Source: Corallococcus caeni
GTDB lineage: Bacteria; Myxococcota; Myxococcia; Myxococcales; Myxococcaceae
Direction of reading: 5' to 3'
Length of the DNA stretch: 64,000 nt
Assembly: GCF_036245865.1 (NCBI RefSeq)
Contig: NZ_BTTW01000001.1
Span: forward strand, 1,860,001 to 1,924,000
Of this stretch, positions 33,787 to 42,977 are shown in pieces. The notes beneath the pieces are model-generated. The model was not told where the DNA came from, ran no database searches, and saw only the letters and a list, made by a program, of their open reading frames with translations. Each line of letters starts with the position of its first letter. The first letter of the stretch is position 1. Position numbers and translations under genes: made by a program.

Positions 33787-34692
33787 ATGGGCGTCGAATG
33801 GAAGAACAACATCGACATCGCGGATGCGCTGGAGCGGGTGGCGGACCTGCTGGAGACGCAGGACGCGATGCCCTTCCGCGTGGGGGCCTACCGCAAGGCA
33901 GCGTCGACCCTCGCGACCTGGCCGGACTCCGTGGCGCAACTGCTGGCGGAGAAGGGCGAGGCGGGCTTGAGGGAGCTGCCCGGCGTGGGCAAGAGCATCG
34001 CGGCGACGGTCGCGGAGCTGGTGCGCACGGGCCACATCGGGTTGCTCGAGCGGCTGGAGGGTGAGGCGTCCCCCGAGGCCCTGCTCGCCAGCGTGCCCGG
34101 CATCGGCCCGGAGCTGGCGAAGCGCATCCATGAGGCGTTGGACATCTCCACGCTGGAGGCGCTGGAGCTGGCCGCGCACGACGGGCGGCTGGAGCGGGTG
34201 GAGGGCTTCGGGCCCCGGCGCGCGGAGCAGGTGCGCGAGGTGCTGGCGGCGCGGCTGGGACGCAGCCGGCGGGAGCGCGAGCGGGCGCGGTCCCATGGCG
34301 CGGAGGACGGGCCGCGGCCTTCGGTGGCGCTGCTGCTGAAGGTGGACGCGGACTACCGGCGCAGGGCGAAGGCCGGGGAGCTGCGCCGCATCGCCCCCAA
34401 GCGCTTCAACCCGTCCGGGGAGGCCTGGCTGCCGGTGATGCGCGAGCACGTGGACGACTGGAACTTCCGCGCCCTGTTCTCCAACACGGCGCTGGCGCAC
34501 CAGCAGAACGCCACGGATGACTGGGTGGTCCTCTACTACGACCAGGACGACGTCGAAGGCCAGTGCACCGTGGTGACCTCCCACGCCGGGCCGCTCAATG
34601 GCAGACGCGTGGTGCGCGGACGTGAGGAGGAATGCCTCGCGTATTACGCCCGCGAGCACGCGGCGCACGAAGCGCCCCACGCAGGGGCCTGA
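33787..34692 (+). CDS. Helix-hairpin-helix DNA-binding protein with unrecognised C-terminal domain
   Basis: This 301-aa protein has an N-terminal PolX/PolB-type HHH domain (residues 1-80, starting DIADALERVADLLETQDAMPFRVGAYRKA) and three HhH motifs: LPGVGKS (64-70), VPGIGPE (103-109) and VEGFGPR (138-144). A basic linker (RSRRERERARSH) leads to a C-terminal region (180-290) with LKVDADYRRRAK, WNFRALFSNTALAHQQ and DDWVVLYYDQDD that I do not recognise. No polymerase palm or PHP nuclease domain follows, so it is not a full PolX. It likely binds DNA ends or junctions; any catalytic role would lie in the C-terminal domain. Confidence 0.75.
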   Translation: MGVEWKNNIDIADALERVADLLETQDAMPFRVGAYRKAASTLATWPDSVAQLLAEKGEAGLRELPGVGKSIAATVAELVRTGHIGLLERLEGEASPEALLASVPGIGPELAKRIHEALDISTLEALELAAHDGRLERVEGFGPRRAEQVREVLAARLGRSRRERERARSHGAEDGPRPSVALLLKVDADYRRRAKAGELRRIAPKRFNPSGEAWLPVMREHVDDWNFRALFSNTALAHQQNATDDWVVLYYDQDDVEGQCTVVTSHAGPLNGRRVVRGREEECLAYYAREHAAHEAPHAGA

Positions 34693-34752
34693 AGCGGGAA
34701 CGACACGGGGCAGGCTGTGCGCCCGCCCCATGCCAGTCGCCGACGCAGGGGC

Positions 34753-36924
34753 TCAAGGCGCCGGTGAGTACACGTCGACGCCCACGCGCGCGCCGCCGCT
34801 CCCGCTGCCGCCCGCGACGAGCACGCGGCCCGAGGGCAGCAGGGACAGCCCGTGGTGCGTGTTGCGCGTGGACAGGGTGCCCGCGACCGTCCACGCGTTC
34901 ATCGCGGCGTCATACACCTCCGCGGAGTCGAGCACGCCCAGCCCCGAGCCGCCCTCCCCCGTCACCACCAGCACGCGGCCCGAGGGCAGCACCGTGGCGT
35001 GCGGCAGGTAGCGCGGCAGGTTCATCGGGGCCACGATCCTCCAGGTGCCGCGCGCCACGTCGTACAGCTCCGCGGAGCGCAGCGGTCCATCCACGCCCCA
35101 GCCGCCCGCCACCAGCACCTGGCTGCCATTGCCCAGCGGTACCGCGATGTGGCCGTAGCGCGCCACCGCCATGGACCCCGTGGGGCTCCACGTCCCCGTG
35201 GTCGGATTGAACAGCTCCGCGCTCGCGGTGATGGGGTCCGTCCCGGTGGAGCTGCCGCCCATCACCAGCACCTCGCCCGAAGGCAGCCGCACCGCCGCGT
35301 GGTACGTGCGCGCGTGTCCCATGGCGCTCGTGGGGCTCCACGTGCCCGTGGACGGGTTGAACAGCTCCGCGCCCGCGAGCGTGGAGGACGTGCTCGCGCC
35401 CGACGCGCCGCCCGTCACCAGCACCTTGCCGGAGGCCAGCAGCGTCGCGGTGTGGCGGGCCCGCCCCGTCCCCAGGTCCCCCACCGGCGTCCAGGTCCCC
35501 GTGGCGGGCGCGTACACCTCCGTGGCGGACAGCCAGGTGGAGGCATCCCGCTGCCCGCCGCTCACCAGCACGCGGCCATCGCTCAAGGGCGTGGCGGAGT
35601 GCAGGAAGCGCGCGGTGCCCAGCGCGGCGGTGTCCCGCCAGGTGTTCGTCGCCTCGTCGTACAGCACCGCGCTGGACAGCGCGCCGGCCGAGGACGCACC
35701 GCCCGCCACCAGCACGTCGCCCGTGTCCAGCCGGGTGGTGCTGAGCTGCGAGCGCGCGGTGAGCAGGCTCGCGGCCGTGCTCCACGGCGGGACGGCCGGA
35801 CGGTAGCGCTCCGCGGAGGCATTGCGCGAACCCACCTGGGACACGCCGCCCAGCACGAGCACGTCTCCGGACGGCAGCAGCGCGGCGGCGTGGCTGATGC
35901 GGCGCGTGGCCATCGTCGCCGTCTCCGCCCAGGTGCCGGTGGCCGGGCTGTAGAGCACGGCGCGGTCCAGGTAGGGCTGACCGCCGGTGGAGCCGCCCGT
36001 CACCAGCACCTGCCCGGAGGTGAGCAGCGTCGCCGTGTGGAAGACGCAGAGGGACGGCAGCAGGCCCTGGGACGTCCAGGTGCCGGTGCCCGGGTCGAAC
36101 AGCTCGGACGTGTCCGTGGCGAGGCTGCCCGCGAAGCCGCCCGCCACCAGCACCTGCCCGGACAGCAGCAGCGTCGCCGTGTGGCCCATGCGCTGCGTGG
36201 CCATGGAGCCCACCGGGGTCCACTCGCCCGTCATGGCGTCGTAGCGCTCGGCCGTCGCGAGCACGGTCCCGTTCGCGCTGTCCCGGCCGCCCGTCACCAG
36301 CACCTGTCCGTCCGGCAGCAGCGTCGCGGTGTGGCCCAGCCGGGCCGCGCCCATGCGGCCCGTGGCCGCCCAGGTGCCCGTCGCGGGTGAATACAGGAGC
36401 GCGCTGGACAGCGCGTTGCCGGAGCCGCTGTCACCGCCCACCACCAGCACCCGGCCGTCGGGGAGCAGCGTCGCGGTGTGCTGGGAGCGCGGCACGTCCA
36501 GCCCCGTCACGGCGGACCAGCTGTTGGTGTCCGGGTCGAACAGCTCCGCGCCGCCCGCGGCCAGCACGGAGGCGCCTCCGCCCACCACCAGCACCTTGCC
36601 GGAGGCCAGCAGCGTGGCCGTGTGGCGCTGGCGGCTCGTGGCCATGGCGCCCAGCGAGAACCAGCGGCCGGTGCGCGGATCATACAGCTCCGCCGCGGAC
36701 GTGCCCCCGCCCGCGACGAGCACGTAGCCATTGCGCAGCGGAGTGGCGGTGGCGTCCACGCGCATGGAGGCCATGGTGCCGGCGCTGCTCCACGAGGACG
36801 TGTCGAGGCGCGAGGAGGAGGACGAGGAAGGAGCGTCAATGAAAGACGGTGCTTCGGGGGCGCAGGCCAGCGCGGACGCAAGCGCGAGCGCGGCCATCAG
36901 GCCGTGAAAACGGATACGGGTCAT
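34753..36924 (-). CDS. Kelch-repeat lipoprotein
   Basis: This 723-aa secreted protein has a signal peptide ending ASALAC, a lipoprotein-type site. About 14 kelch repeats fill the rest, each with a LxxGxVLVxGG core (for example KVLVVGG, QVLVTGG, EVLVMGG) and an ELFDPxTxxW or LYSPATGTW strand. This should form one double or two beta-propellers. Surface kelch proteins bind glycans or proteins; no enzyme domain is seen. The ATG follows AAGGACC by 9 nt. It is divergent from the metallo-beta-lactamase-fold lipoprotein. Confidence 0.85.
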   Translation of the reverse strand: MTRIRFHGLMAALALASALACAPEAPSFIDAPSSSSSSRLDTSSWSSAGTMASMRVDATATPLRNGYVLVAGGGTSAAELYDPRTGRWFSLGAMATSRQRHTATLLASGKVLVVGGGASVLAAGGAELFDPDTNSWSAVTGLDVPRSQHTATLLPDGRVLVVGGDSGSGNALSSALLYSPATGTWAATGRMGAARLGHTATLLPDGQVLVTGGRDSANGTVLATAERYDAMTGEWTPVGSMATQRMGHTATLLLSGQVLVAGGFAGSLATDTSELFDPGTGTWTSQGLLPSLCVFHTATLLTSGQVLVTGGSTGGQPYLDRAVLYSPATGTWAETATMATRRISHAAALLPSGDVLVLGGVSQVGSRNASAERYRPAVPPWSTAASLLTARSQLSTTRLDTGDVLVAGGASSAGALSSAVLYDEATNTWRDTAALGTARFLHSATPLSDGRVLVSGGQRDASTWLSATEVYAPATGTWTPVGDLGTGRARHTATLLASGKVLVTGGASGASTSSTLAGAELFNPSTGTWSPTSAMGHARTYHAAVRLPSGEVLVMGGSSTGTDPITASAELFNPTTGTWSPTGSMAVARYGHIAVPLGNGSQVLVAGGWGVDGPLRSAELYDVARGTWRIVAPMNLPRYLPHATVLPSGRVLVVTGEGGSGLGVLDSAEVYDAAMNAWTVAGTLSTRNTHHGLSLLPSGRVLVAGGSGSGGARVGVDVYSPAP

Positions 36925-37055
36925 CGAGGGGAAGGTCCTTCACTTCATGGGGGATGCGACTTTCGCCGCAGGGGGGCGGCCCCTTAACCCAGACGGACGC
37001 AAGACACCACAGCGGAATTCCTCTCAGCCCGACCTCACGGGTAGAATCGTCATTC

Positions 37056-37973
37056 ATGCGAATGATCACCGCCGCGGCGCTGGTGTCCTTCCTGTGGGGC
37101 TGCGGCGCGTCCCAGCCCGTCGTCCCGACCCACTACCGCTCCCACTCCGCCCGGGAGCAGGGAGACCTGCGGGTCGGCGAATACATCTCCTCCGAGTGGT
37201 CGCTCCAGACAGCGTCGTACTGGATTGAAGGACCGGAGGGGCTGGTCCTCATCGACACGCAATTGCTGCCCTCCGCGCTGCGCAAGGAGCTGGCCTTCGC
37301 GAAGCAGGTCACCGGCAAGGAGCCGAAGCTCGCCATCGTCCTCCACGCCCACCCGGAGAGCTTCAACGGCACGGCCCTGCTCAAGGAGCTGGGCGTCCCG
37401 GTCGTCACCTCCGGCCCGGTGCTCGCGCGCATCCCTGCGGTCCACGAGAAGTGGGCGCCCGAGCTCTTCAAGCGGTACTGGAACGGCCGCTATCCCCGCA
37501 CGCTCGTGCTCGCGGACAGCTTCGGCGACAGCACCCGCGAAGTGAGCGCGGCCGGCCTCACGCTGAAGGTCCACGTCCTGGGCGCGGGCTCCAGCGCGGC
37601 CCACGTCGTCGTGGAGTGGGAGGGCCACCTGTTCACCGGCGACCTCGTGGCCCGGGACACCCACAACTGGTTCGAGGGCGGCGACACCACCGGATGGCTC
37701 CAGCGTCTGGAGGAGCTGCGCGCCCTGAAGCCGAAGTGGATCCACCCGGGACGCGGCCTCCCCGGCGGCCCGGAGCTGCTGGACGCGCAGACGGCCTATG
37801 TGCAGGCCGTGCGGGAGGAGGTGGCCCGCGAGCGGCACGCGGAGCACCCCAGCAGCGACCCGCTGGCGGCGGTGGAGGCGAGGCTGAAGGAGCGCTACCC
37901 CGGCTACGCCTCCGCGAAGCTCCTGCCCTACGTGGTGCGCGCGGAGTGGGCCCGGCAGGCGCCCCGACCCTGA
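37056..37973 (+). CDS. Metallo-beta-lactamase-fold lipoprotein with degenerate metal site
   Basis: This 305-aa protein has a lipobox FLWGC (Cys16). The fold is a metallo-beta-lactamase one: LVLIDTQLL, then IVLHAHPESFNG, a GAGSSAAH segment, LFTGDLV and IHPGRG. The family motif HxHxDH reads H97-A-H99-P-E101-S102, and the GH of the third metal-ligand segment is GS, so two or three metal ligands are missing or altered. It may bind one metal or none. It is exported, unlike cytosolic glyoxalase II relatives. It is convergent with the ABC-2 permease at a 4-bp gap. Confidence 0.7.
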   Translation: MRMITAAALVSFLWGCGASQPVVPTHYRSHSAREQGDLRVGEYISSEWSLQTASYWIEGPEGLVLIDTQLLPSALRKELAFAKQVTGKEPKLAIVLHAHPESFNGTALLKELGVPVVTSGPVLARIPAVHEKWAPELFKRYWNGRYPRTLVLADSFGDSTREVSAAGLTLKVHVLGAGSSAAHVVVEWEGHLFTGDLVARDTHNWFEGGDTTGWLQRLEELRALKPKWIHPGRGLPGGPELLDAQTAYVQAVREEVARERHAEHPSSDPLAAVEARLKERYPGYASAKLLPYVVRAEWARQAPRP

Positions 37974-37977
37974 GGCT

Positions 37978-38775
37978 TCAGCTGCTCGCGGACGTGTAGT
38001 GGCGGATGGACATCAACCACACCCACCGCGCCACCGAAGCGAAAGCCACCGCGCCCACCACCGCGCCCACCAGCCAGGTCCACGGCAGCCGGCCCAAGAG
38101 CGCGAGCGCGGGGAAGGTGGTCATCAGCGCCAGCGGGATGATGAAGGTGAAGACCCACGCCAGCGAGCCCCGGAACACCGCGGACGGCCAGCGGGCCGCG
38201 TCGAAGATGGACGTGAACAGGTACGTGAGGTTGTCCACCTTCACCACGAAGAAGGCCGCGCTCACCACGAGGATCCACATCGAGTAGAGGATGAGCATGC
38301 TCGTCGCGAGCAACACCAGCGACGCGAAGATGCCCGGCAAGGACGGCCAGCGCCCCAGCGACACGAACGCGTAGACGAACAGCCCCACGCCGGACAGCAC
38401 GTTCACCGCGCGCCACGGCAGGAAGCGCTGCGTGGACACCAGGAACTGCGCGTCCGCGGGCTTGAGCAGCACGAAGTCCAGCGTGCCCTTGCGGATGTGC
38501 TCCACCATGCCCGTGAGGCTGGGGCTGATGGCGCCCTCCAGCACGCCCTGGAGCAACGTGAACCAGCCCACCACCAGCAGCGACTCCTGGAACGTCCACC
38601 CCTCGATGCTGGGCCGCGCGTTGAAGACGACGAACAGCGGCGCCAGCGCGGTGAACGTCCACGCCAGCGACGTGAGCCCCTCCGCCAGGAAGTCCGCGCG
38701 GTACTGCAACGCCAGGAGCCCGGAGGCCTTCAGCTGCACGCCCAAGAGGCGCAGGTAGCGCTTCGCGTTCACCAC
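37978..38775 (-). CDS. ABC-2 type transporter permease
   Basis: This 265-aa integral membrane protein has six predicted helices and follows the permease/ATPase arrangement of ABC exporters. Cues are the N-terminal RYLRLLGVQLKASGLLALQY, an amphipathic coupling region DFLAEGLTSLAW and a central EHIRKGTLDFVLLKPAD, which is characteristic of the ABC-2 family (DUF990-like) paired with the ATPase below. The start is GTG (cac on the plus strand), consistent with the gene immediately upstream ending 4 bp away. Cargo is unknown. Confidence 0.8.
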   Translation of the reverse strand: MVNAKRYLRLLGVQLKASGLLALQYRADFLAEGLTSLAWTFTALAPLFVVFNARPSIEGWTFQESLLVVGWFTLLQGVLEGAISPSLTGMVEHIRKGTLDFVLLKPADAQFLVSTQRFLPWRAVNVLSGVGLFVYAFVSLGRWPSLPGIFASLVLLATSMLILYSMWILVVSAAFFVVKVDNLTYLFTSIFDAARWPSAVFRGSLAWVFTFIIPLALMTTFPALALLGRLPWTWLVGAVVGAVAFASVARWVWLMSIRHYTSASS

Positions 38776-38779
38776 CGCC

Positions 38780-39586
38780 CTACCCTCCGAACGCCGCGAA
38801 GCGCGCCAGGCCCCGCCGCCAGACGGCCATGGACACCACGCCCAGGCCCGCCACCCACGCCCACTGCGCCCCGAGCAGCCGCCACGCCTCCTTCGCCGCG
38901 TGCGCCCCCGTCATCAGCTCCACCGGCAGGCCCATCTGGTAGCGGAACGGCAGCCACTCGATGACGGTGCGCGCCCCGGCGGGGAAGAACTCCACCGGGA
39001 ACATGTACCCGGAGCAGACGAAGAACAGCACCATGTAGACTTCCATCAGCTTCTGGCTGCTCTCCAGGTACAGGCTCAGCGTGCCCAAGAGCACGTTCAG
39101 ATAGAACGTGATGAGCCACGCGCCCACGATGCCCAGCGCGAACAGCCCCCAGCCGCCTGGCGACGTGGGCACCGCGCGCTGGGCGCCCGCCGCCCACAGG
39201 CTGATGCCCAGCACGGGCAAGACGACGGCGATGCGCAGCGGGATGCCCGCCAGCACCTCCGTCGCGTACGCCAGCAGCGGGGAGACGGGCCTGAGCAGCC
39301 GCATCGCCAGCGTGCCCTGCTTCACCTCGTAGCTGAGCAGCCACGCCACCCAGGAGCTGGTGAGCTGCCGCACGCAGAAGGCCGCGAGGAAGTAGCCCGT
39401 GAACTCCGCCTGTCCGAAGCGGCCCACCGGCCCGCCGCGCGCCACCGCCGACCACAGGGCCAGCATGATGAGCGGCATGGTGGTGGCCAGCACCCAGATG
39501 ATCATCTCCGCGCGGTAGGCCACCGCCTCGGAGAAGCCGATGCGCACCATGGTGGGCAGCGCCTTGAGCGACGTGCGCAGGCTCAT
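38780..39586 (-). CDS. ABC-2 type transporter permease
   Basis: This 268-aa membrane protein is a second ABC-2 permease similar in plan to the neighbour: MVRIGFSEAVAYRAEMIIWVLATTMPL, EVKQGTLAMRLLRPVSPLL (coupling segment) and GYMFPVEFFPAG near the last helices. Its ATG overlaps the TGA of the ATPase gene as ATGA, so expression is coupled. The pair is likely one heterodimeric exporter complex. Confidence 0.85.
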   Translation of the reverse strand: MSLRTSLKALPTMVRIGFSEAVAYRAEMIIWVLATTMPLIMLALWSAVARGGPVGRFGQAEFTGYFLAAFCVRQLTSSWVAWLLSYEVKQGTLAMRLLRPVSPLLAYATEVLAGIPLRIAVVLPVLGISLWAAGAQRAVPTSPGGWGLFALGIVGAWLITFYLNVLLGTLSLYLESSQKLMEVYMVLFFVCSGYMFPVEFFPAGARTVIEWLPFRYQMGLPVELMTGAHAAKEAWRLLGAQWAWVAGLGVVSMAVWRRGLARFAAFGG

Positions 39587-40593
39587 GCGGACGCCGCCTC
39601 CCGGGCGGCCTCCGCCCGGCGCGCCTTGCCCTCCTGGAACAGCTCGCTCATCACCTCTTCCAGGGGCGCGTTCTCCACCGTCAGGTCCGTCACCGGCAGC
39701 GTGGACAGCGCGCGGCCCACCGTGGCGTTCACCGCGTCCTGCTGGACCTGGAGCACCGCGGAGCCCGGCTCGTGCGACACCACCTTGCCCAGCGGCGCCA
39801 GCAGGGACAGGTCCACCGGCTGGCCCAGGCGCAGCACCACGCGCTTCTCCGGGCGCACGCGCTGCACCAGCGCGTCCAGGCTGCCGTCGTAGGACAGCTG
39901 CCCCTTGTCGATGACGATGACGCGCGGGCAGAGCGCCGCCACGTCGTCCATGTAGTGGCTGGTCAGGATGAGCGTGGCGCCCGTCTGCTCGTTGTAGGCC
40001 TTGATGAACGCGCGCATCGTCACCTGCATGGACACGTCCAGGCCGATGGTGGGCTCGTCCAGGAAGAGCACCCGGGGGCGGTGGATGAGGGCCGCGGCCA
40101 GCTCGCACTTCATCCGCTCCCCCAGGCTGAGCTGCCGGGTGGGCTTGCCGATGAGGTCCTCCAGCTCCAGCAGCGACACCAGTTCGTCCAGCGTCTGCTT
40201 GTACTGGAGGCGGGGCACGTCGTAGATGGCGCGGTTGAGTTCGAACGTCTCCGACGGCGGCAAGTCCCACAGCAGCTGCTGCTTCTGCCCCATCACCAGC
40301 ATGATCTTCTTGAGGAACGCCTCCTCGCGGAAGCGGGGCACGTGGCCATCCACGGTGACCTCCCCCTCGGACGGGTGGAGCAGGCCGGCGAGCACCTTGA
40401 GCGTCGTCGTCTTGCCGGCACCATTCGGGCCCAGGAAGCCCACGCGTTCGCCGGGCTTGATGTCGAAGGAGATGCCATCCACGGCCTTGACGGTCGTGTA
40501 GTCGCGGTGGACGAGCGAGCGCAGGGCCGCCTTCAGGCCAGGCGGGCGCTTGTGGACCTGATAGTGCTTGCGCAGTCCGTGGACGGAAATCAT
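39583..40593 (-). CDS. ABC transporter ATP-binding protein
   Basis: This 336-aa ATPase has Walker A GPNGAGKT (55-62), signature LSLGERMKCEL, Walker B VLFLDEP and switch His in ILTSHYMD. It is longer than usual: about 100 extra C-terminal residues follow the nucleotide-binding domain (from about 235), as in DrrA-type drug- or lipid-export ATPases. It drives the two ABC-2 permeases downstream. TAAACC sits 9 nt before the ATG with no ribosome-binding site. Confidence 0.93.
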   Translation of the reverse strand: MISVHGLRKHYQVHKRPPGLKAALRSLVHRDYTTVKAVDGISFDIKPGERVGFLGPNGAGKTTTLKVLAGLLHPSEGEVTVDGHVPRFREEAFLKKIMLVMGQKQQLLWDLPPSETFELNRAIYDVPRLQYKQTLDELVSLLELEDLIGKPTRQLSLGERMKCELAAALIHRPRVLFLDEPTIGLDVSMQVTMRAFIKAYNEQTGATLILTSHYMDDVAALCPRVIVIDKGQLSYDGSLDALVQRVRPEKRVVLRLGQPVDLSLLAPLGKVVSHEPGSAVLQVQQDAVNATVGRALSTLPVTDLTVENAPLEEVMSELFQEGKARRAEAAREAASA

Positions 40594-40651
40594 GGCGGGT
40601 TGGGTTTAACGCGGTCGCCTCCGGGTGGCGACCCCTGATGTGAAGGCAACG

Positions 40652-41863
40652 ATGAGCAACGCATACAGCAAGGACCTGGAGCGATGGCTGCCCCGGCTCA
40701 TCTCCGTGTGGCGCGCGTCCCGGGGCCGGGGGGACGGGCCGGAAGGACGCCTCACGCCGCAGGAGGTCAAGGAGGTGGGCGCGGGCGTGAAGCAGCTGTC
40801 GCTCGGCCTCACGCGGGAGCGGCAGCTGGCCGGCGCCCGGTACATGGACGACCCGCGCCTGCTGGGCGCGTACCTCCTCTTCTACTGGCCGGTGTCCTAC
40901 GCCCAGGCGCGTCAGGTGCTGGGCGAGCTGCCGAACCGCCCGCGCCACGTGCTGGACCTGGGCAGCGGCCCGGGCCCGGTGGCCTTCGCGGCGATGGACG
41001 CGGGCGCCAGCGAGGTGACGGCCGCGGACCGCAGCAAGCCCGCGCTGGAGCTGGCGCGCAAGCTGGCCACGGAGGCCGGCGAGGCCCTGGCCACGCGCGA
41101 ATGGGATCCGCTGAAGAAGAACGCCACGCTGCCGGAGGGCCAGTACGACCTCATCACGATGGGGCACGTCGTCAACGAGCTCTACGGCGCGACGGATGAG
41201 GCGCTGAAGCCGCGCGCGGCGCTGCTGGAGTCGGTGCTCACGAAGGTGAAGAAGGGCGGCAGCCTCCTGGTGATGGAGCCCGCGCTGCGCGAGACGAGCC
41301 GCAACCTGCTCAAGGTGCGCGACCTGCTGGTGGAGCGCGGCTACGCCATCCGCGCGCCGTGCCTGTACCGGGGCGCGTGCCCCGCGCTGGTGAAGGAGAC
41401 GGACTGGTGCCACGCGGAGCGCGCGTGGCCCATGCCCAAGGTGGTGGAGGAGCTGGCGCGCGTGGCCGGGTTCCACAAGGAATCGCTCAAGATGAGCTAC
41501 CTGCTGGTGGCGCCCAAGGGCGAGCCCTGGCCGGAGCCGCCGCCGGGCCGGCTGTTCCGCATCGTCAGCGAGTCGCTGGAGGGCAAGGGCCGCCAGCGCT
41601 ACATCGGCTGCGGGCCGGAGGGGCGCGTGGGCCTGGCGATGCAGGAGCGCCACCGCTCGGAGAAGAACGAGAAGTTCTTCCACCTCCAGCGCGGCGACGT
41701 CATCGAGGCGACGGACCTGGAGACGAAGGGCGACGGCTACGCGCTCGGGGAGAACGCCGAGGTGCGCATGGTGGCCCAGGCCGGCCGCGGCGTGCCGCCC
41801 GCGCCCAAGCCGCCGGAGGCCCCGCGCGAGCCCGCGGCGCCCGTCCCGCCCGCGAAGCCCTGA
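40652..41863 (+). CDS. Rsm22-family rRNA-methyltransferase-like protein
   Basis: This 403-aa protein has the SAM motif LDLGSGPGP (101-109) and the Rsm22 hallmark segments YLLFYWPVSYAQ (74-85) and a Cys cluster CLYRGACPALVKETDWCHAE (C237, C243, C253, H254), which probably holds an iron-sulfur cluster. Rsm22 is known as a factor for small mitochondrial ribosomal subunit assembly, with bacterial relatives. ATG 40652 follows GAAGG by 5 nt. A C-terminal Pro/Ala-rich tail of about 50 residues is extra. It is divergent from the ABC exporter. Confidence 0.8.
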   Translation: MSNAYSKDLERWLPRLISVWRASRGRGDGPEGRLTPQEVKEVGAGVKQLSLGLTRERQLAGARYMDDPRLLGAYLLFYWPVSYAQARQVLGELPNRPRHVLDLGSGPGPVAFAAMDAGASEVTAADRSKPALELARKLATEAGEALATREWDPLKKNATLPEGQYDLITMGHVVNELYGATDEALKPRAALLESVLTKVKKGGSLLVMEPALRETSRNLLKVRDLLVERGYAIRAPCLYRGACPALVKETDWCHAERAWPMPKVVEELARVAGFHKESLKMSYLLVAPKGEPWPEPPPGRLFRIVSESLEGKGRQRYIGCGPEGRVGLAMQERHRSEKNEKFFHLQRGDVIEATDLETKGDGYALGENAEVRMVAQAGRGVPPAPKPPEAPREPAAPVPPAKP

Positions 41864-41880
41864 GCGGACACGACCCGGGC

Positions 41881-41903
41881 CCGGCGGTGATTCCCTCCGC
41901 CGG
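41881..41903. terminator. Hairpin, terminator-like
   Basis: CCGGCGG, 9-nt loop TGATTCCCT, CCGCCGG form a perfect 7-bp stem between the Rsm22-like and pip genes. No T tract follows, so it is only a weak terminator candidate. Confidence 0.35.
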
Positions 41904-41963
41904 TGCCGCGGGCGCCAGCTGTTGCTAGGTTGCGCGGCACTCCATTCCCAAGGAAGGAACCCC

Positions 41964-42929
41964 GTGCCCGCACCCACGCCGCTGCGTACGCTCTATCCCC
42001 CCCTCGAGCCCTACCGCACCGGCCACTTGAAGGTCACGGGCGGCCACTCGCTGTACTTCGAGGAGAGCGGCAACCCGAAGGGCAAGCCCGTGGTGTTCGT
42101 GCACGGCGGCCCGGGCGGCGGCACCGACGCGAAGCAGCGCCGCTTCTTCGACCCCAGCGTGTACCGCATCATCCTGTTTGATCAGCGCGGCTGTGGCCGC
42201 AGCACCCCGCACGCCAGCCTGGAGATGAACACCACCTGGGACCTGGTGGCGGACATGGAGCGGCTGCGCGAGCACCTGGGCCTGGAGCGCTGGATGCTCT
42301 TCGGCGGCTCGTGGGGCAGCACCCTGTCGCTCGCGTACGCGGAGGCCCACCCGGAGCGCGTCACGGAGCTGGTGCTGCGCGGCATCTTCCTGTTGCGCAA
42401 GCAGGAGATCGACTGGTTCTACCAGCGCGGCGCGGACGCGATGTTCCCGGACGCGTGGGAGGGCTTCGTCGCCCCCATCCCGGAGGAGGAGCGCGGCGAC
42501 CTGCTCCAGGCATACGCGAAGCGGCTGATGGGTGACGACAAGCACTCGCAGCAGGAGGCCGCGAAGGCGTGGAGCGTGTGGGAGGGCCGCACCAGCTGCC
42601 TGTACCCCAACGCGGAGCTCGTCGCGCGCAACGCGGGCGACGACTTCGCCATCGCCTTCGCGCGCATCGAGTGCCACTACTTCGTCAACAAGGGCTGGAT
42701 GCGCAGCGACACCCAGCTCCTGGACGACGTGCACCGCATCCGCCACATCCCCGCCGTCATCGTGCAGGGCCGCTACGACGTGGTGTGTCCGCCGGAGAGC
42801 GCGTGGGCCCTGCACCGCGCGTGGCCGGAGGCCCAGTTCGTGATGGTGGCGGACGCGGGCCACTCCGCCAACGAGCCCGGCAACACGTCCGCGCTGATTG
42901 AAGCCACGGACCGCTTCCGCGGCCTGTAG
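41964..42929 (+). CDS. pip: Proline iminopeptidase
   Basis: This 321-aa S33 peptidase has HGGPGGG (47-53), DQRGCGRS (73-80), nucleophile GGSWGS (Ser116) and a late GRYDVVCP and ADAGHSANE for the catalytic Asp and His. It removes N-terminal proline from peptides in the cytoplasm. The start is GTG 41964, which follows AAGGAAGGA by 5 nt; an upstream ATG at 41922 has none. A perfect hairpin follows the stop and is shared with the convergent M20 gene. Confidence 0.95.
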   Translation: MPAPTPLRTLYPPLEPYRTGHLKVTGGHSLYFEESGNPKGKPVVFVHGGPGGGTDAKQRRFFDPSVYRIILFDQRGCGRSTPHASLEMNTTWDLVADMERLREHLGLERWMLFGGSWGSTLSLAYAEAHPERVTELVLRGIFLLRKQEIDWFYQRGADAMFPDAWEGFVAPIPEEERGDLLQAYAKRLMGDDKHSQQEAAKAWSVWEGRTSCLYPNAELVARNAGDDFAIAFARIECHYFVNKGWMRSDTQLLDDVHRIRHIPAVIVQGRYDVVCPPESAWALHRAWPEAQFVMVADAGHSANEPGNTSALIEATDRFRGL

Positions 42930-42942
42930 CGCACGCGAGCGA

Positions 42943-42969
42943 GGGCCAGGACATCACAGGTCCTGGCCC
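42943..42969. terminator. Bidirectional terminator-like hairpin
   Basis: GGGCCAGGAC, a 7-nt loop ATCACAG, then GTCCTGGCCC form a perfect 10-bp stem. It lies in the 48-bp gap between two convergent genes (pip and the M20 peptidase). There is no clean T tract on either side, so termination may rely on other factors. Confidence 0.5.
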
Positions 42970-42977
42970 GCCCGCGC

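Noticed and set aside
34707-34729. GGGGC/GCCCC hairpin between the HhH and kelch genes
   Set aside because: The stem has a mismatch and is short; no T tract follows, so I did not list it as a terminator.
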